Positions 26,963 through 35,117 of a stretch of 64,000 nucleotides of DNA are shown one piece after another. A program made the position numbers and the translations under genes. The notes below the pieces were generated by a model that saw only the letters and a list, made by a program, of their open reading frames with translations, was not told where the DNA came from and did no database searches. Within the stretch, counting starts at the first letter, position 1. Each line of letters begins with the position of its first letter. This stretch comes from Desulfosediminicola ganghwensis (GTDB lineage Bacteria; Desulfobacterota; Desulfobulbia; Desulfobulbales; Desulfocapsaceae): contig NZ_CP050699.1 in assembly GCF_005116675.2 (NCBI RefSeq), positions 4,459,001 through 4,523,000 on the forward strand, given 5' to 3'.

Positions 26963-28654
26963 ATGGAACCAAAAGAAAAACTGGAAGAAAAGCCTTTAGA
27001 CTTTATCCGCCAGATCATAGCCGAAGATCTGGAAACCGGTAAACACGCAACACCTGTGACCCGTTTTCCACCCGAGCCAAACGGCTTTCTGCACATAGGC
27101 CATGCTAAGTCAATCTGCCTGAACTTCGGTATCGCCGTCGAAAACAATGCTATCTGCCATATGCGTTTCGACGATACCAACCCGAGCAAGGAAGAGACCA
27201 AGTATGTTGAGTCTATTCAGCAGGATGTGAAATGGCTTGGCTTCGATTGGGGCAATCATCTTTACTTTGCTTCGGATTACTTCGAGAAGCTCTATGAGTA
27301 CGCTGTTCAGCTGATCAAGACCGGCAAGGCATATGTCTGCGACCTGACCGGTGACGAAATTCGCCAATACCGCGGCACTCTCACCGAGCCCGGCAAAGAG
27401 AGTCCATACCGCAATCGCAGCATTGAGGAAAACCTTGAACTCTTCGAGGGAATGAAGGCTGGCGAATACCCAGATGGCAGCAGAGTACTGCGTGCAAAAA
27501 TCGATATGGCCTCGCCAAACCTCAATATGCGCGATCCGGTCATTTACCGCATCCTCAAGACCGACCACCACAGAACCGGTGATACCTGGTGCATCTACCC
27601 GATGTACGACTATACCCACTGTCTTTCTGATATGATAGAGGGTATCACCCACTCTCTCTGTACATTGGAGTTTGAAGACCATCGCCCTCTGTACGACTGG
27701 GTGCTCGACACCCTCGAGACCCCGTGTCATCCGCGCCAGATCGAATTTGCCCGACTCAACCTTACCTACACGGTAATGAGCAAGCGTAAGCTGCTGCAGT
27801 TGGTCAACGAGAACTATGTGGAAGGCTGGGACGATCCACGTATGCTCACCATTTCCGGTCTTCGCCGCAGAGGTTATACTCCGGAGTCAATCCGCAACTT
27901 CTGCTCCACCATCGGTGTCGGCAAGAAATCGAGCTGGATTGATATGGGCGTGCTGGAAAAATCGATCAGGGATGACCTCGACCCGAAAGCCGAACGTGTC
28001 ATGTGTGTGCTGGATCCGCTCAAGGTCATCATCGACAATTACCCTGAGGATCTTGTTGAGATGGTTACCGCTAAAAATCATCCCAAGAACCCGGAGATGG
28101 GTACCCGTGAGTTGCCGTTCACCCGTGAGCTCTACATCGAACGATCGGATTTCATGGAAGAACCACCGCGGAAATTCCACCGGCTCGGACCCGGCCGTGA
28201 AGTTCGCCTCAGGTATGGTTATCTTATAACCTGTGTTTCATATGACAAGGATGAAGAAGGTAATATCACAGCAATCCATTGTACATATGACCCTGAGACA
28301 AAAGGCGGATCCGCCCCTGACGGCAGAAAAGTCAAAGGCACCATCCACTGGGTATCCGCAGACAAGAGTGTTGATTGCCAGGTTCGGCTTTACGATCGCC
28401 TGTTCAATCACGAAAACCCTGATGCCGATAAAGAGGTCAGCTTCCTTGAGCATCTGAACCCTGACTCAAAAGTGGTAATCGAGCATGCCAAAGCTGAAGC
28501 CTCACTCGCGGAGATAGCTCCCGGCAGGCAGGTTCAGTTTGAGCGTACCGGATACTTCTCCGCAGATCCCATAGACTCTCAGCCTGGTAAACCAGCCTTC
28601 AACCGCATAGTGACCCTCCGTGACTCATGGGCTAAAGCACAGCAGAAAGGCTAA
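26963..28654 (+). CDS. glnS: Glutaminyl-tRNA synthetase
   Basis: GlnRS charges tRNA-Gln directly. At 563 residues it is close to the E. coli enzyme. The HIGH motif is [20 protein letters not shown] and the KMSKS motif is [11 protein letters not shown]; the anticodon-binding beta-barrel domains follow. It is co-oriented with and 36 bp behind gltX, without a Shine-Dalgarno, which fits translational coupling or weak initiation. Two hairpins, the second a T-tailed terminator, follow. It probably arose by transfer from eukaryotes in an ancestral bacterium, as is accepted for the family. Confidence 0.97.
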   Translation: MEPKEKLEEKPLDFIRQIIAEDLETGKHATPVTRFPPEPNGFLHIGHAKSICLNFGIAVENNAICHMRFDDTNPSKEETKYVESIQQDVKWLGFDWGNHLYFASDYFEKLYEYAVQLIKTGKAYVCDLTGDEIRQYRGTLTEPGKESPYRNRSIEENLELFEGMKAGEYPDGSRVLRAKIDMASPNLNMRDPVIYRILKTDHHRTGDTWCIYPMYDYTHCLSDMIEGITHSLCTLEFEDHRPLYDWVLDTLETPCHPRQIEFARLNLTYTVMSKRKLLQLVNENYVEGWDDPRMLTISGLRRRGYTPESIRNFCSTIGVGKKSSWIDMGVLEKSIRDDLDPKAERVMCVLDPLKVIIDNYPEDLVEMVTAKNHPKNPEMGTRELPFTRELYIERSDFMEEPPRKFHRLGPGREVRLRYGYLITCVSYDKDEEGNITAIHCTYDPETKGGSAPDGRKVKGTIHWVSADKSVDCQVRLYDRLFNHENPDADKEVSFLEHLNPDSKVVIEHAKAEASLAEIAPGRQVQFERTGYFSADPIDSQPGKPAFNRIVTLRDSWAKAQQKG

Positions 28655-28667
28655 ATCCCGAACGCAA

Positions 28668-28693
28668 CGACAGAAGTCTGCGGACTTCTGTCG
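28668..28693 (+). terminator. Perfect hairpin downstream of glnS
   Basis: Eleven-bp arms CGACAGAAGTC and GACTTCTGTCG enclose TGCG, a stable tetraloop-like cap. There is no T-run directly after. It lies 14 bp behind the glnS stop and may protect the mRNA 3' end, with the true terminator following at 28702. Confidence 0.6.
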
Positions 28694-28701
28694 ATGAGCA
28701 A

Positions 28702-28752
28702 AAGAAAACCCTCCCCGGCGAACAAGACCAGGGAGAGTTTTCTTTTTTCCTT
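28702..28752 (+). terminator. Intrinsic terminator for gltX-glnS
   Basis: GAAAACCCTCCC pairs with GGGAGAGTTTTC (one mismatch) across a 22-nt centre. The T-rich tail CTTTTTTCCTT follows. It lies between glnS and the feo operon and reads in the plus direction. Confidence 0.7.
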
Positions 28753-28833
28753 CTTTCCTCCAAGATTCCGAGCGGTTCCTCTGGCAAAGTTGTTCCACAT
28801 TCCTCGCCTCACTCTCCTCATATCACATCTGTG

Positions 28834-28847
28834 TTAGAGGGGTCTAA
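28834..28847. promoter_or_regulatory. Small inverted repeat upstream of the feo promoter
   Basis: TTAGA and TCTAA flank GGGG, 29 bp before the -35 box of the feo operon. A second imperfect palindrome TTAGGAGCTCTTAA (28855-28868) follows. No clear Fur box (GATAATGATAATCATTATC type) is present. Position suggests a metal-regulator site, but the identity is unknown. Confidence 0.3.
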
Positions 28848-28875
28848 TTTTTATTTAGGAGCTCTTAAGAATGTA

Positions 28876-28904
28876 TTGACACCCGTTCTTGTTTGTTGTA
28901 CCTA
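28876..28904 (+). promoter_or_regulatory. Candidate promoter of the feo operon
   Basis: A perfect TTGACA (28876-28881) is followed after 17 bp by TACCTA (28899-28904), a weak -10. A weak -10 behind a perfect -35 suits an activated or repressed promoter. Its position argues that the feoA start lies downstream of about 28911, not at 28889. Confidence 0.45.
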
Positions 28905-28948
28905 ATCACTACATATTGCACTTTAATAAACGAACCATGGTGACCGGG

Positions 28949-29242
28949 ATGTTCAAAAAAGGTTGTTGGAAAAAACAGTTGAAAGGATGCTTTTTCCAGA
29001 GCAAAGAGGATAATCAGACAACACCGCTCTCCAGCCGATGCAAGGCCGGAAAGGTTCGGGTTTGCAAGATTACAGGAGATCGCAAGTTATGTGCCAAAAT
29101 CGCCTCTCTTGGACTCTTCCCTGGTTCTGAAGCAGAATTGATCTGCCCTGCAAACGGTCATCAATGTGTGGTCAAGGTCTACGGCGGTAATATCTGCCTG
29201 GACAGGTCTATCTCAGAAAACATACTGGTAACAACTGACTGA
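28949..29242 (+). CDS. Cys-rich FeoA-family protein
   Basis: The frame opens at 28889 but that lies inside the probable promoter, so the ATG at 28949 (GGTGA 5 nt upstream, 97 residues) or 28937 is preferred. Residues about 28-95 form a FeoA SH3-like domain: CKAGKVRVCKITGDRKLCAK, SLGLFPGSEAELI and a final ENILV. The N-terminal extension is basic (MFKKGCWKKQLKGCFF). Eight Cys are spread over the chain, unusual for FeoA, which is normally Cys-poor. First gene of the iron-uptake set. FeoA is thought to modulate FeoB; metal or redox sensing by the Cys residues is inference. Confidence 0.75.
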   Translation: MFKKGCWKKQLKGCFFQSKEDNQTTPLSSRCKAGKVRVCKITGDRKLCAKIASLGLFPGSEAELICPANGHQCVVKVYGGNICLDRSISENILVTTD

Positions 29243-29321
29243 GATAGCCCACGCTCAAGGTTCAACTTTTTTTTTGGCCATTCGTTTTAGGCTTAGCTAA
29301 ACATTTGTGGAGAATACAACA

Positions 29322-29495
29322 ATGCTTGAACACATAATTCTCTGGTGCATACTTGCCTGCTGCGCGCTCTACATTGGGAACAAATTTTACAAAGCAGTTC
29401 GGTCTGCCGTTGATCCCAAATCAGAGATGTCATGCGGCTGCAGTTGTTCAGGCTGTTCAGTCTCTGACTGCAAAGAGCAATCCAAAAAGATTTAG
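29322..29495 (+). CDS. Small Cys-rich membrane protein of the Feo locus
   Basis: The 57-residue product starts at ATG 29322, chosen because GGAG lies 9 nt upstream; a GTG at 29307 would overlap that site. One membrane segment (IILWCILACCALYIGNKFY) is followed by a cytoplasmic-type tail with clustered Cys (SCGCSCSGCSVSDC). This matches the FeoB-associated Cys-rich membrane protein type (as I recall it), usually encoded next to feoB, where it occupies a FeoC-like position. Here it lies between two feoA genes. The exact role is unknown; iron-sulfur or ferrous-iron binding is plausible. Confidence 0.75.
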   Translation: MLEHIILWCILACCALYIGNKFYKAVRSAVDPKSEMSCGCSCSGCSVSDCKEQSKKI

Positions 29496-29566
29496 GCAGT
29501 TGCCTTTGCCGTAATGAGGCACTGGTGGCTGTAATTTTTACATTGATTTCTATCCGGAGAGAGGAA

Positions 29567-29800
29567 ATGACAACAATTCCCTTACGACAAATGAAAAAGG
29601 GGCAAAGCGGCTTAATACAGGCCGTTAAAGCCACGGGCGAACTGGGCCGCCGGCTTCGCGAAATGGGTCTGGTTCCCGGCACCCAGGTCACCATCTGCGG
29701 CAAAGCTCCGCTGAAAGACCCTGTGGCCCTCAGAGTGCTCAACACCACTCTAACCCTGAGAAACAGTGAAGCCGATCATATTCAGGTCGATATTCAATAA
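29567..29800 (+). CDS. feoA: FeoA family ferrous-iron transport accessory protein
   Basis: The ATG at 29567 follows a good Shine-Dalgarno (GAGAGGA). The 77 residues are the standard FeoA length: MTTIPLRQMKKGQSGLI, then LGRRLREMGLVPGTQV, VALRVLNTTLTLRNSEA and the closing IQV strand. No Cys except one. It lies 45 bp before feoB and is the conventional FeoA; the upstream Cys-rich FeoA is the extra one. Confidence 0.92.
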   Translation: MTTIPLRQMKKGQSGLIQAVKATGELGRRLREMGLVPGTQVTICGKAPLKDPVALRVLNTTLTLRNSEADHIQVDIQ

Positions 29801-29845
29801 AGTTGCCTTTTTCCTTTTTTTATCTTTTGTCATCGAAATTTTATT

Positions 29846-32065
29846 ATGAATACCCATATTACCATGGCACTTGCCGGCAACCCCAATGCCGGCAAGACCA
29901 CATTATTCAATACCCTCACAGGCGCGCGACAGCATGTGGGCAACTATCCCGGTATCACAGTTGATCACAAAGAAGGGCGTACCCGATACAACAGCCGTGA
30001 GATAGTTATTACAGACCTCCCCGGTACCTACTCCATGACCGCTTATTCGGCCGAGGAACTTGTTGCGAGGGATTTTCTTGTCCAACAAAAACCAGATGTT
30101 GTGGTGAACATCGTCGACGCTTCAAATCTTGAGCGCAACCTGTACCTCACCTGCCAGTTCCTTGAACTCGGAGTGCCGATGGTAATAGCCCTGAATATGA
30201 TGGATGTGGCTCACGATCGCGGTATTGACATCAAGACAGACAAGTTATCCAAGCTGCTCGGTGTACCGGTCGTCCCCATTATCGCAAGATCAGGGAAAGG
30301 GAAAGAAGAACTGCTTGAAGCTGTTATCACAGTTGCCGGGAATTCCCAACGCACAAGCTCTTCCTTATGCAATATCACCTACGGCAAGGACATTGATCAG
30401 AGCCGACAGGAAATTGTAGATATAATCGAGGAAAACAACTTTCTGACTACCACCTACCCTGCCGGTTATTCCGCCATCAAATACCTGGAAAACGATGAGC
30501 AGATTCTTGAAGTAGGCCGCGCTGCCCAGTCCCAGATCGCTGCCAAACTGGAAGCCATTGTCGAGAAAGTCAGCAAACACACCCTGAAAACTCTGGAGGT
30601 ATATCCAGAAGCACTTATTGCCGACCATCGTTACGGGTATATCAAGTCCATCGTGCGCCAGGGAGTTATCACCCAGAAGTTCGACAGCGACCGCCTCTAC
30701 CTGTCTGATAAGATCGACAAAGTATTAACCAACCGCTTGCTGGGGCCGCTGGTGATGCTTGGTGTCATCTTCGGGCTCTATCACGTGACCTTCTCCTGGA
30801 GTGAAATTCCCGTTGGCTGGCTCGAAAACGGATTTGCCTGGCTGGGCGATGCGGTTGAAGCTCATATGCCCGACGGCCTGCTCAAATCGATGATTGTCTC
30901 CGGTATTATCGATGGTGTCGGAGGCGTTCTCGGCTTCGTACCACTCATTATGCTGATGTTCTTCGGCATCGCGATTCTTGAGGATTCTGGCTACCTTGCG
31001 CGGATAGCCTACATGATGGACCGCATTTTCCGCATTTTCGGCCTGCACGGTTCTTCCGTCATGCCGTTTATTGTTTCCGGTGGAATAGCCGGCGGCTGCG
31101 CGGTGCCGGGTGTTATGGCCACCAGAACCCTGCGCTCACCGAAAGAGCGTATGGCCACCCTGCTCACGGCGCCGTTCATGAACTGCGGTGCCAAGATTCC
31201 AGTACTTGCCCTGCTGATTGGTGCCTTCTTCAGCGAGAGCCAGGCAATGTACATGTTTATCTTCACTCTGCTTGCCTGGGTTGTGGCCCTGCTGGCAGCC
31301 AAATTGCTGCGCTCCACAGTGCTTCGTGGTGAACCGACTCCGTTTGTCATGGAATTGCCGCCTTACCGCTTCCCGACCATGCGCGGCCTTCTCATCCACA
31401 CCTGGGAACGTACCTGGCAATACATTAAAAAGGCCGGTACTGTAATTCTTGGTATCTCTATCCTGCTCTGGGCATTGATGACCTTTCCCGGCATACCCGA
31501 CACCGAGAGAGCTGTCTTTGAGGGAAAGAGGGAAGCAGTTATGGCGACTGCCTCTCCGGAAATTGCATCTGAGCTTGAAGCTGGTGCGGAAGAGCTCTCG
31601 GAGAATGCTCTCATTCTAAAATCTGAGCTGCTGACCATCGACAATGCGGAATCAGAGTCCGCTCTTCGTCATTCATTTGCTGGTCGCATCGGCACTTCTC
31701 TTGAACCGATAAGCGAAGTGGCAGGTTTTGACTGGAGGACAAATATCGCCCTGGTAGGTGGAATTGCTGCCAAGGAAGTGATCGTCTCCACGCTCGGAAC
31801 AGCTTATTCCATGGGTGAAGTCGATGTGGAAGAGTCCCGCTCTTTAGGGCAGCGACTGCAGAATGATCCGGGCTGGAACAAAGTATCCGCCGTGGCTGTT
31901 CTGGTATTCATAATGTTCTATGCGCCCTGTTTTGTGACCGTAGTCTGTATCGCCAGGGAATCAAACTGGAAATGGGCCGCATTCTCCATGGGCTTTAATA
32001 CCGTCTTTGCCTTTGCTCTTGCCACAATAGTGTTTCAGGTTGGAAGTCTGTTGAACCTGGGCTAA
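29846..32065 (+). CDS. feoB: Ferrous iron transporter FeoB
   Basis: FeoB moves Fe(II) across the inner membrane. The 739 residues start with a G domain: G1 AGNPNAGKTTLFN, switch region, G3 DLPGTYS and G4 NMMD. A helical spacer (about 170-280) precedes two Gate halves with the conserved Cys motif GGCAVPGVMATRTL and FMNCGAKIPVLALL. The C-terminal part has VGGIAAKEVIVSTLGTAYSM. It has no Shine-Dalgarno, which suggests coupling to feoA. It ends before a 17-bp hairpin and a bidirectional terminator. Confidence 0.97.
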   Translation: MNTHITMALAGNPNAGKTTLFNTLTGARQHVGNYPGITVDHKEGRTRYNSREIVITDLPGTYSMTAYSAEELVARDFLVQQKPDVVVNIVDASNLERNLYLTCQFLELGVPMVIALNMMDVAHDRGIDIKTDKLSKLLGVPVVPIIARSGKGKEELLEAVITVAGNSQRTSSSLCNITYGKDIDQSRQEIVDIIEENNFLTTTYPAGYSAIKYLENDEQILEVGRAAQSQIAAKLEAIVEKVSKHTLKTLEVYPEALIADHRYGYIKSIVRQGVITQKFDSDRLYLSDKIDKVLTNRLLGPLVMLGVIFGLYHVTFSWSEIPVGWLENGFAWLGDAVEAHMPDGLLKSMIVSGIIDGVGGVLGFVPLIMLMFFGIAILEDSGYLARIAYMMDRIFRIFGLHGSSVMPFIVSGGIAGGCAVPGVMATRTLRSPKERMATLLTAPFMNCGAKIPVLALLIGAFFSESQAMYMFIFTLLAWVVALLAAKLLRSTVLRGEPTPFVMELPPYRFPTMRGLLIHTWERTWQYIKKAGTVILGISILLWALMTFPGIPDTERAVFEGKREAVMATASPEIASELEAGAEELSENALILKSELLTIDNAESESALRHSFAGRIGTSLEPISEVAGFDWRTNIALVGGIAAKEVIVSTLGTAYSMGEVDVEESRSLGQRLQNDPGWNKVSAVAVLVFIMFYAPCFVTVVCIARESNWKWAAFSMGFNTVFAFALATIVFQVGSLLNLG

Positions 32066-32080
32066 CCAACGACCCATCGC

Positions 32081-32119
32081 ACCAGTGCTCCAGGGTACTT
32101 CCTACCCTGGAGCACTGGT
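32081..32119. terminator. Long perfect hairpin after feoB
   Basis: Seventeen-bp arms (32081-32097 and 32103-32119, sequence ACCAGTGCTCCAGGGTA and its complement) close on CTTCC. It is 16 bp past the feoB stop. There is no T-run, so it may act as an mRNA-stabilising 3' structure or a Rho-independent-like block. Confidence 0.6.
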
Positions 32120-32258
32120 TACCGACCGCACCTCTCTGCAGTTCAGCAAATATCAGGTTCGAGGCTTAAAACTATGAACCATGCCAACCGTACTTCTACC
32201 CCGACACTGACATGAAAAGCGCTGATTGGAGTACAGAGCAATGCTTCTCAACTAAAAG

Positions 32259-32294
32259 AAAAGCGCCTGGCTCACAATTGAGCCGGGCGCTTTT
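32259..32294. terminator. Bidirectional intrinsic terminator
   Basis: AAAAGCGCC-GGCTCA pairs with TGAGCC-GGCGCTTTT around a CAAT loop with one T/G mismatch. A-run on one side and T-run on the other serve both feoB (plus) and the anti-sigma operon (minus). Confidence 0.8.
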
Positions 32295-32524
32295 ATAGGG
32301 GGGAAAAGAGAAATTGAGTTCTCGCCTATCCTTATTACAAGAGTGGTGCCATTCTGCTGAAAATTCTCGTTTTTTTCTTTACCCCATACATACAGGCACT
32401 TAACGAATATCTTAATTTAATCCCTTTTGCAGTACCCTGTAACCAACGGGAAATATTTGCACTTTCCCGTACGCCAGTGTGCAAAATTCGTAACCGGCTC
32501 GGTTGCCGAACAAAAAACTGACAT

Positions 32525-33229
32525 TCAAATACCTATCACGGCATAGAGATATTTGTTCTGGCTGCTAAGCAGGATATTCGTATTTCCTGTAGCCACGGCA
32601 TAGAGCCTGTCTTGCTCGAAGCTGCCGTCCACGTTACTTTTATCCATGACAAAAACAGATATACGTTTCCCACCTTTTTCATAAACCAGATGTACTGCCA
32701 GACACTCTCCGAGTTTACATAACCGAGCATATTTGACCGTATACCCTGCAACGATCCGCTCCGGCGGAAGCTGCCTGGTGTGAAGGTTGGCATTGAGCCA
32801 GATTGCTGCATCCTTAACCGGTTCAAAACCAACGCCTCCGTCGCCATGATACTGATAATCAGCAAGGATATAGCCCCCCAATTGCTCCATGGACAGCATC
32901 GGTTGCTCCCCCCGTTTCCCTGTAATCCAACCCTGAAAGGGAATTGCCGCCAGCAGCACGATACAGCAAACTGCAACCAGAGCCCAGATGCTCCTGGTCC
33001 CTCTTTGCGGCAGAATGCGCTCGAGATTGAGGTCCACGATGTTTTCCAAGTGTGATGGCACAGTCTCCCTGGCGAGCAAGGCGCCTATATGACGGTCCAA
33101 TGCTTCATCATGTGCCATGAGTTCACTACAACAATGGCACTGGGTGGCATGTCGCCGTGCTTTATCAGCTTCGGAAATATCATGGGTATCCCTGTTTTCC
33201 AACCATGTTTTAAATTGTTCACATTTCAT
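32525..33229 (-). CDS. Membrane anti-sigma factor of an ECF pair
   Basis: This 234-residue protein begins with a zinc-binding anti-sigma domain: HATQCHCC (His-x3-Cys-x2-Cys) near residue 27-35. One membrane segment follows (IWALVAVCCIVLLAAIPFQ, about residues 82-101). A periplasmic sensor domain of about 130 residues ends the protein; it contains a close Cys pair (ARLCKLGECLAV). It starts 10 bp after the stop of the ECF sigma gene, with GGAG 7 nt upstream. Inferred: holds the sigma factor at the membrane until a periplasmic signal is sensed. The sensor part is not a family I can name. Confidence 0.82.
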   Translation of the reverse strand: MKCEQFKTWLENRDTHDISEADKARRHATQCHCCSELMAHDEALDRHIGALLARETVPSHLENIVDLNLERILPQRGTRSIWALVAVCCIVLLAAIPFQGWITGKRGEQPMLSMEQLGGYILADYQYHGDGGVGFEPVKDAAIWLNANLHTRQLPPERIVAGYTVKYARLCKLGECLAVHLVYEKGGKRISVFVMDKSNVDGSFEQDRLYAVATGNTNILLSSQNKYLYAVIGI

Positions 33230-33239
33230 GGTCCGTCTC

Positions 33240-33818
33240 CTACAGCAATACCCCGATCAGTCTCATCACTTTGCCACCCTTCCTCGCTGTACCTACTGAT
33301 TTTAACAGTATTTTTTTCAATTGCTTCTTTCCCCTGTTGAGTCTGGACATAACGGTCCCTATGGGAATATCGAGAAATCCCGAGATCTCCTGGTAGGTCA
33401 TATCCTCCATGTAGTACAGAACTACCACCGTTTTAAATTTTTCAGGTAATTTTTCCAACGCCTGCAGGACCCTGGCCTTGTTCATCTTCTTATCAAGCAC
33501 CTCTGCAAAGTCTTCCGCTCCTTCCGCCTGAATATTCTTCAGATAGCCGCTGCCATCATCGAGCAAGGGACGTCTGACAAACTGTCGCCGGTCACGCAGA
33601 AAATGACTCCGCAGTATGGAAAACAGCCATGCCCTGCATTTTTGCTGATCCCGTAACTGGTGAAATTTGCGAAAAGCTGTATACATCGTCTCCTGCACCA
33701 GATCTTCAGCGTCGTATGGCTTCATGGAATATTTCAGAGCCATGTTGTAAAGAAAATCAAGATGCGGGTAGGTAATTTCTTTGAATTTTTTGCGATCAAC
33801 ACGTCGTAATAGTCCCAT
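33240..33818 (-). CDS. ECF-type RNA polymerase sigma factor
   Basis: The ATG at 33818 is chosen because GGAG lies 5 nt upstream; a TTG start at 33833 is poor. The 192-residue protein has region 2 (DAEDLVQETMYTAFRKFHQL, CRAWLFSILRSHFLRDRR) and region 4 (LEKLPEKFKTVVVLYYMEDM, YQEISGFLDIPIGTVMSRLN). The Cys in CRAWLFSI is in the position of the conserved W-L-x-x-I segment. Together with the adjacent anti-sigma gene it makes an extracytoplasmic stress or envelope circuit. Target genes are unknown; no promoter motif repeated in this window was found. Confidence 0.9.
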   Translation of the reverse strand: MGLLRRVDRKKFKEITYPHLDFLYNMALKYSMKPYDAEDLVQETMYTAFRKFHQLRDQQKCRAWLFSILRSHFLRDRRQFVRRPLLDDGSGYLKNIQAEGAEDFAEVLDKKMNKARVLQALEKLPEKFKTVVVLYYMEDMTYQEISGFLDIPIGTVMSRLNRGKKQLKKILLKSVGTARKGGKVMRLIGVLL

Positions 33819-33958
33819 CTGATCTCCAACCAAATACCATTTCCCAAAAACTGCCGGGTAGTACTCCTAAAGAGAAACCTGATAAGATAATTATTCCGCT
33901 TTCACTGCTCCGCCAGAGAAATTATCTGTGTTTTGGTTGTAGCCGCCCGCTATAACGG

Positions 33959-33995
33959 CAAAGGGGCTGTCCCTGTATTTGAGACAGCCCCTTTG
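33959..33995 (-). terminator. Hairpin between the DUF4177-like gene and the sigma gene
   Basis: Thirteen-bp arms CAAAGGGGCTGTC... (33959-33971) and GACAGCCCCTTTG (33983-33995) enclose 11 nt. It lies about 80 bp past the stop of the gene at 34076-34711 and before the ECF start. No long T-run follows, so it may be a terminator or an attenuator. Confidence 0.55.
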
Positions 33996-34075
33996 ACAAC
34001 ACGATTCTGTTAAGTAAATAAACAGATTTTCGTGGCTCTTCTATAGAATCAGGAGATTTTTTTAAAATCAGTACG

Positions 34076-34711
34076 CTATTCGATACGGATCGACCCTACC
34101 CTCCTGTCCTGTTCCTCCACACGATCATCGTTTTCCCGGTCAATCTCCGGTTGAGAAGGTGACCTGTTATCATTTTCGTCACCCTGACCGGTCTGATTTT
34201 CAGTAATGGCAGGTTCCCGCAGTTCATCAGGATCTTCCTCCGCCGATTGTTCCGACTCGGCGGTTATATCTACTACAGCCTGCTCAGGCCGTTTGATATT
34301 CAATTCACCGGCAGATGCCGAATACTTCTGAACCTGATCCGGGAATTCAGCCTGCTCCACCCCTGAGGCATGGTTACCATTTGCAACAGGCTCTTCAGGC
34401 AACCCAATCTGCTGGTCCAGATCCTTATCAATGACCGCAACCGTTTCAGGGGAAACATTTTGTTCCGCCGGGAACACCGAAACTGCATCTGCTCGGGAGC
34501 CGGCTCTTTCAATGTCGGCACGTTCAACATTTATGGGTTGCTTGAGAACTCCGACAATACCATCACCCGTCTCAACGATCGAAACCAACTCCCAGCCCCC
34601 TCGCCCATAATCGTTCAGCACCTGTTCGATCTCAGGTACATCAAGAAAAGCGGAACCAAGCAATCCCTCTTTTTTCAACTCAAAATGTATTGTCTTATAA
34701 CTCCAGCGCAC
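34076..34711 (-). CDS. DUF4177-like protein with a long acidic tail
   Basis: The start is a GTG at 34711: TAAGGAGGTG places GGAGG 5 nt upstream, so the longer ATG start at 34735 is rejected. Residues 1-65 (VRWSYKTIHFELKKEGLLG, GRGGWELVSIVETGDG, GVLKQP) resemble the small DUF4177 fold. The remaining 140 residues are Glu/Asp/Gln-rich and predicted disordered (for example SAEEDPDELREPAITENQTG). No signal peptide. DUF4177 proteins have no established function. The tail may bind a partner. It is isolated between two hairpins, upstream of the ECF pair. Confidence 0.7.
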   Translation of the reverse strand: MRWSYKTIHFELKKEGLLGSAFLDVPEIEQVLNDYGRGGWELVSIVETGDGIVGVLKQPINVERADIERAGSRADAVSVFPAEQNVSPETVAVIDKDLDQQIGLPEEPVANGNHASGVEQAEFPDQVQKYSASAGELNIKRPEQAVVDITAESEQSAEEDPDELREPAITENQTGQGDENDNRSPSQPEIDRENDDRVEEQDRRVGSIRIE

Positions 34712-35117
34712 ACCCACCTCCTTACGCTTCAACAAAATATTTCATGAAAACTCAAAAGGTTTTCTGATCTCAGCAAAAGAGCGACGCTTTTTTACGTCTG
34801 ACGTGTCGTTCTTTTCCAGGTGATACTTTGCTCACGTTGGTGGCTCATCCTCTTCCCACCCCCCGGTCACATCTGTTGACACCATACTCTTCCTTATCAG
34901 ATACGGGCAGTAGATTTTTGCAACTACACCTCAAATTTCCCGATTATGGAAGCAGCAAACTGATGAGATATTCGGGTTGCCCCTGATTTCTCATCAGTAC
35001 ATTATGAGAAATCAGAGGTAAGACATTGCTCACTGGTACCCTGAGCGTCAACAGGGGAGATATCATCGGGTATATAGTTGATGATCCGGTCGAACAGGCC
35101 TCATGAGAGGCAAGAGA
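34712..35117. other. Intergenic region upstream of the DUF4177-like gene
   Basis: This 406-bp gap contains the hairpin at 34983-35015 and an imperfect inverted repeat AAAAGAGCGAC (34775-34785) / GTCGTTCTTTT (34805-34815). The promoter of the DUF4177-like gene must lie here but no box pair stands out. No ORF. Confidence 0.4.
34983..35015 (-). terminator. Hairpin downstream of the MORN gene
   Basis: Twelve-bp perfect arms CTGATTTCTCAT and ATGAGAAATCAG enclose 9 nt. It lies about 100 bp beyond the MORN stop on the minus strand. There is no clear T-run. A role as an operator for the gene at 34711 is also possible. Confidence 0.4.

Larger units (their letters stand above)
32066..32524. other. Convergent region between feoB and the anti-sigma gene
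   Basis: This 459-bp stretch holds a perfect 17-bp hairpin (32081-32119) and a bidirectional terminator (32259-32294). No ORF with a ribosome-binding site is present. The rest is AT-rich and featureless by eye. Confidence 0.5.
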
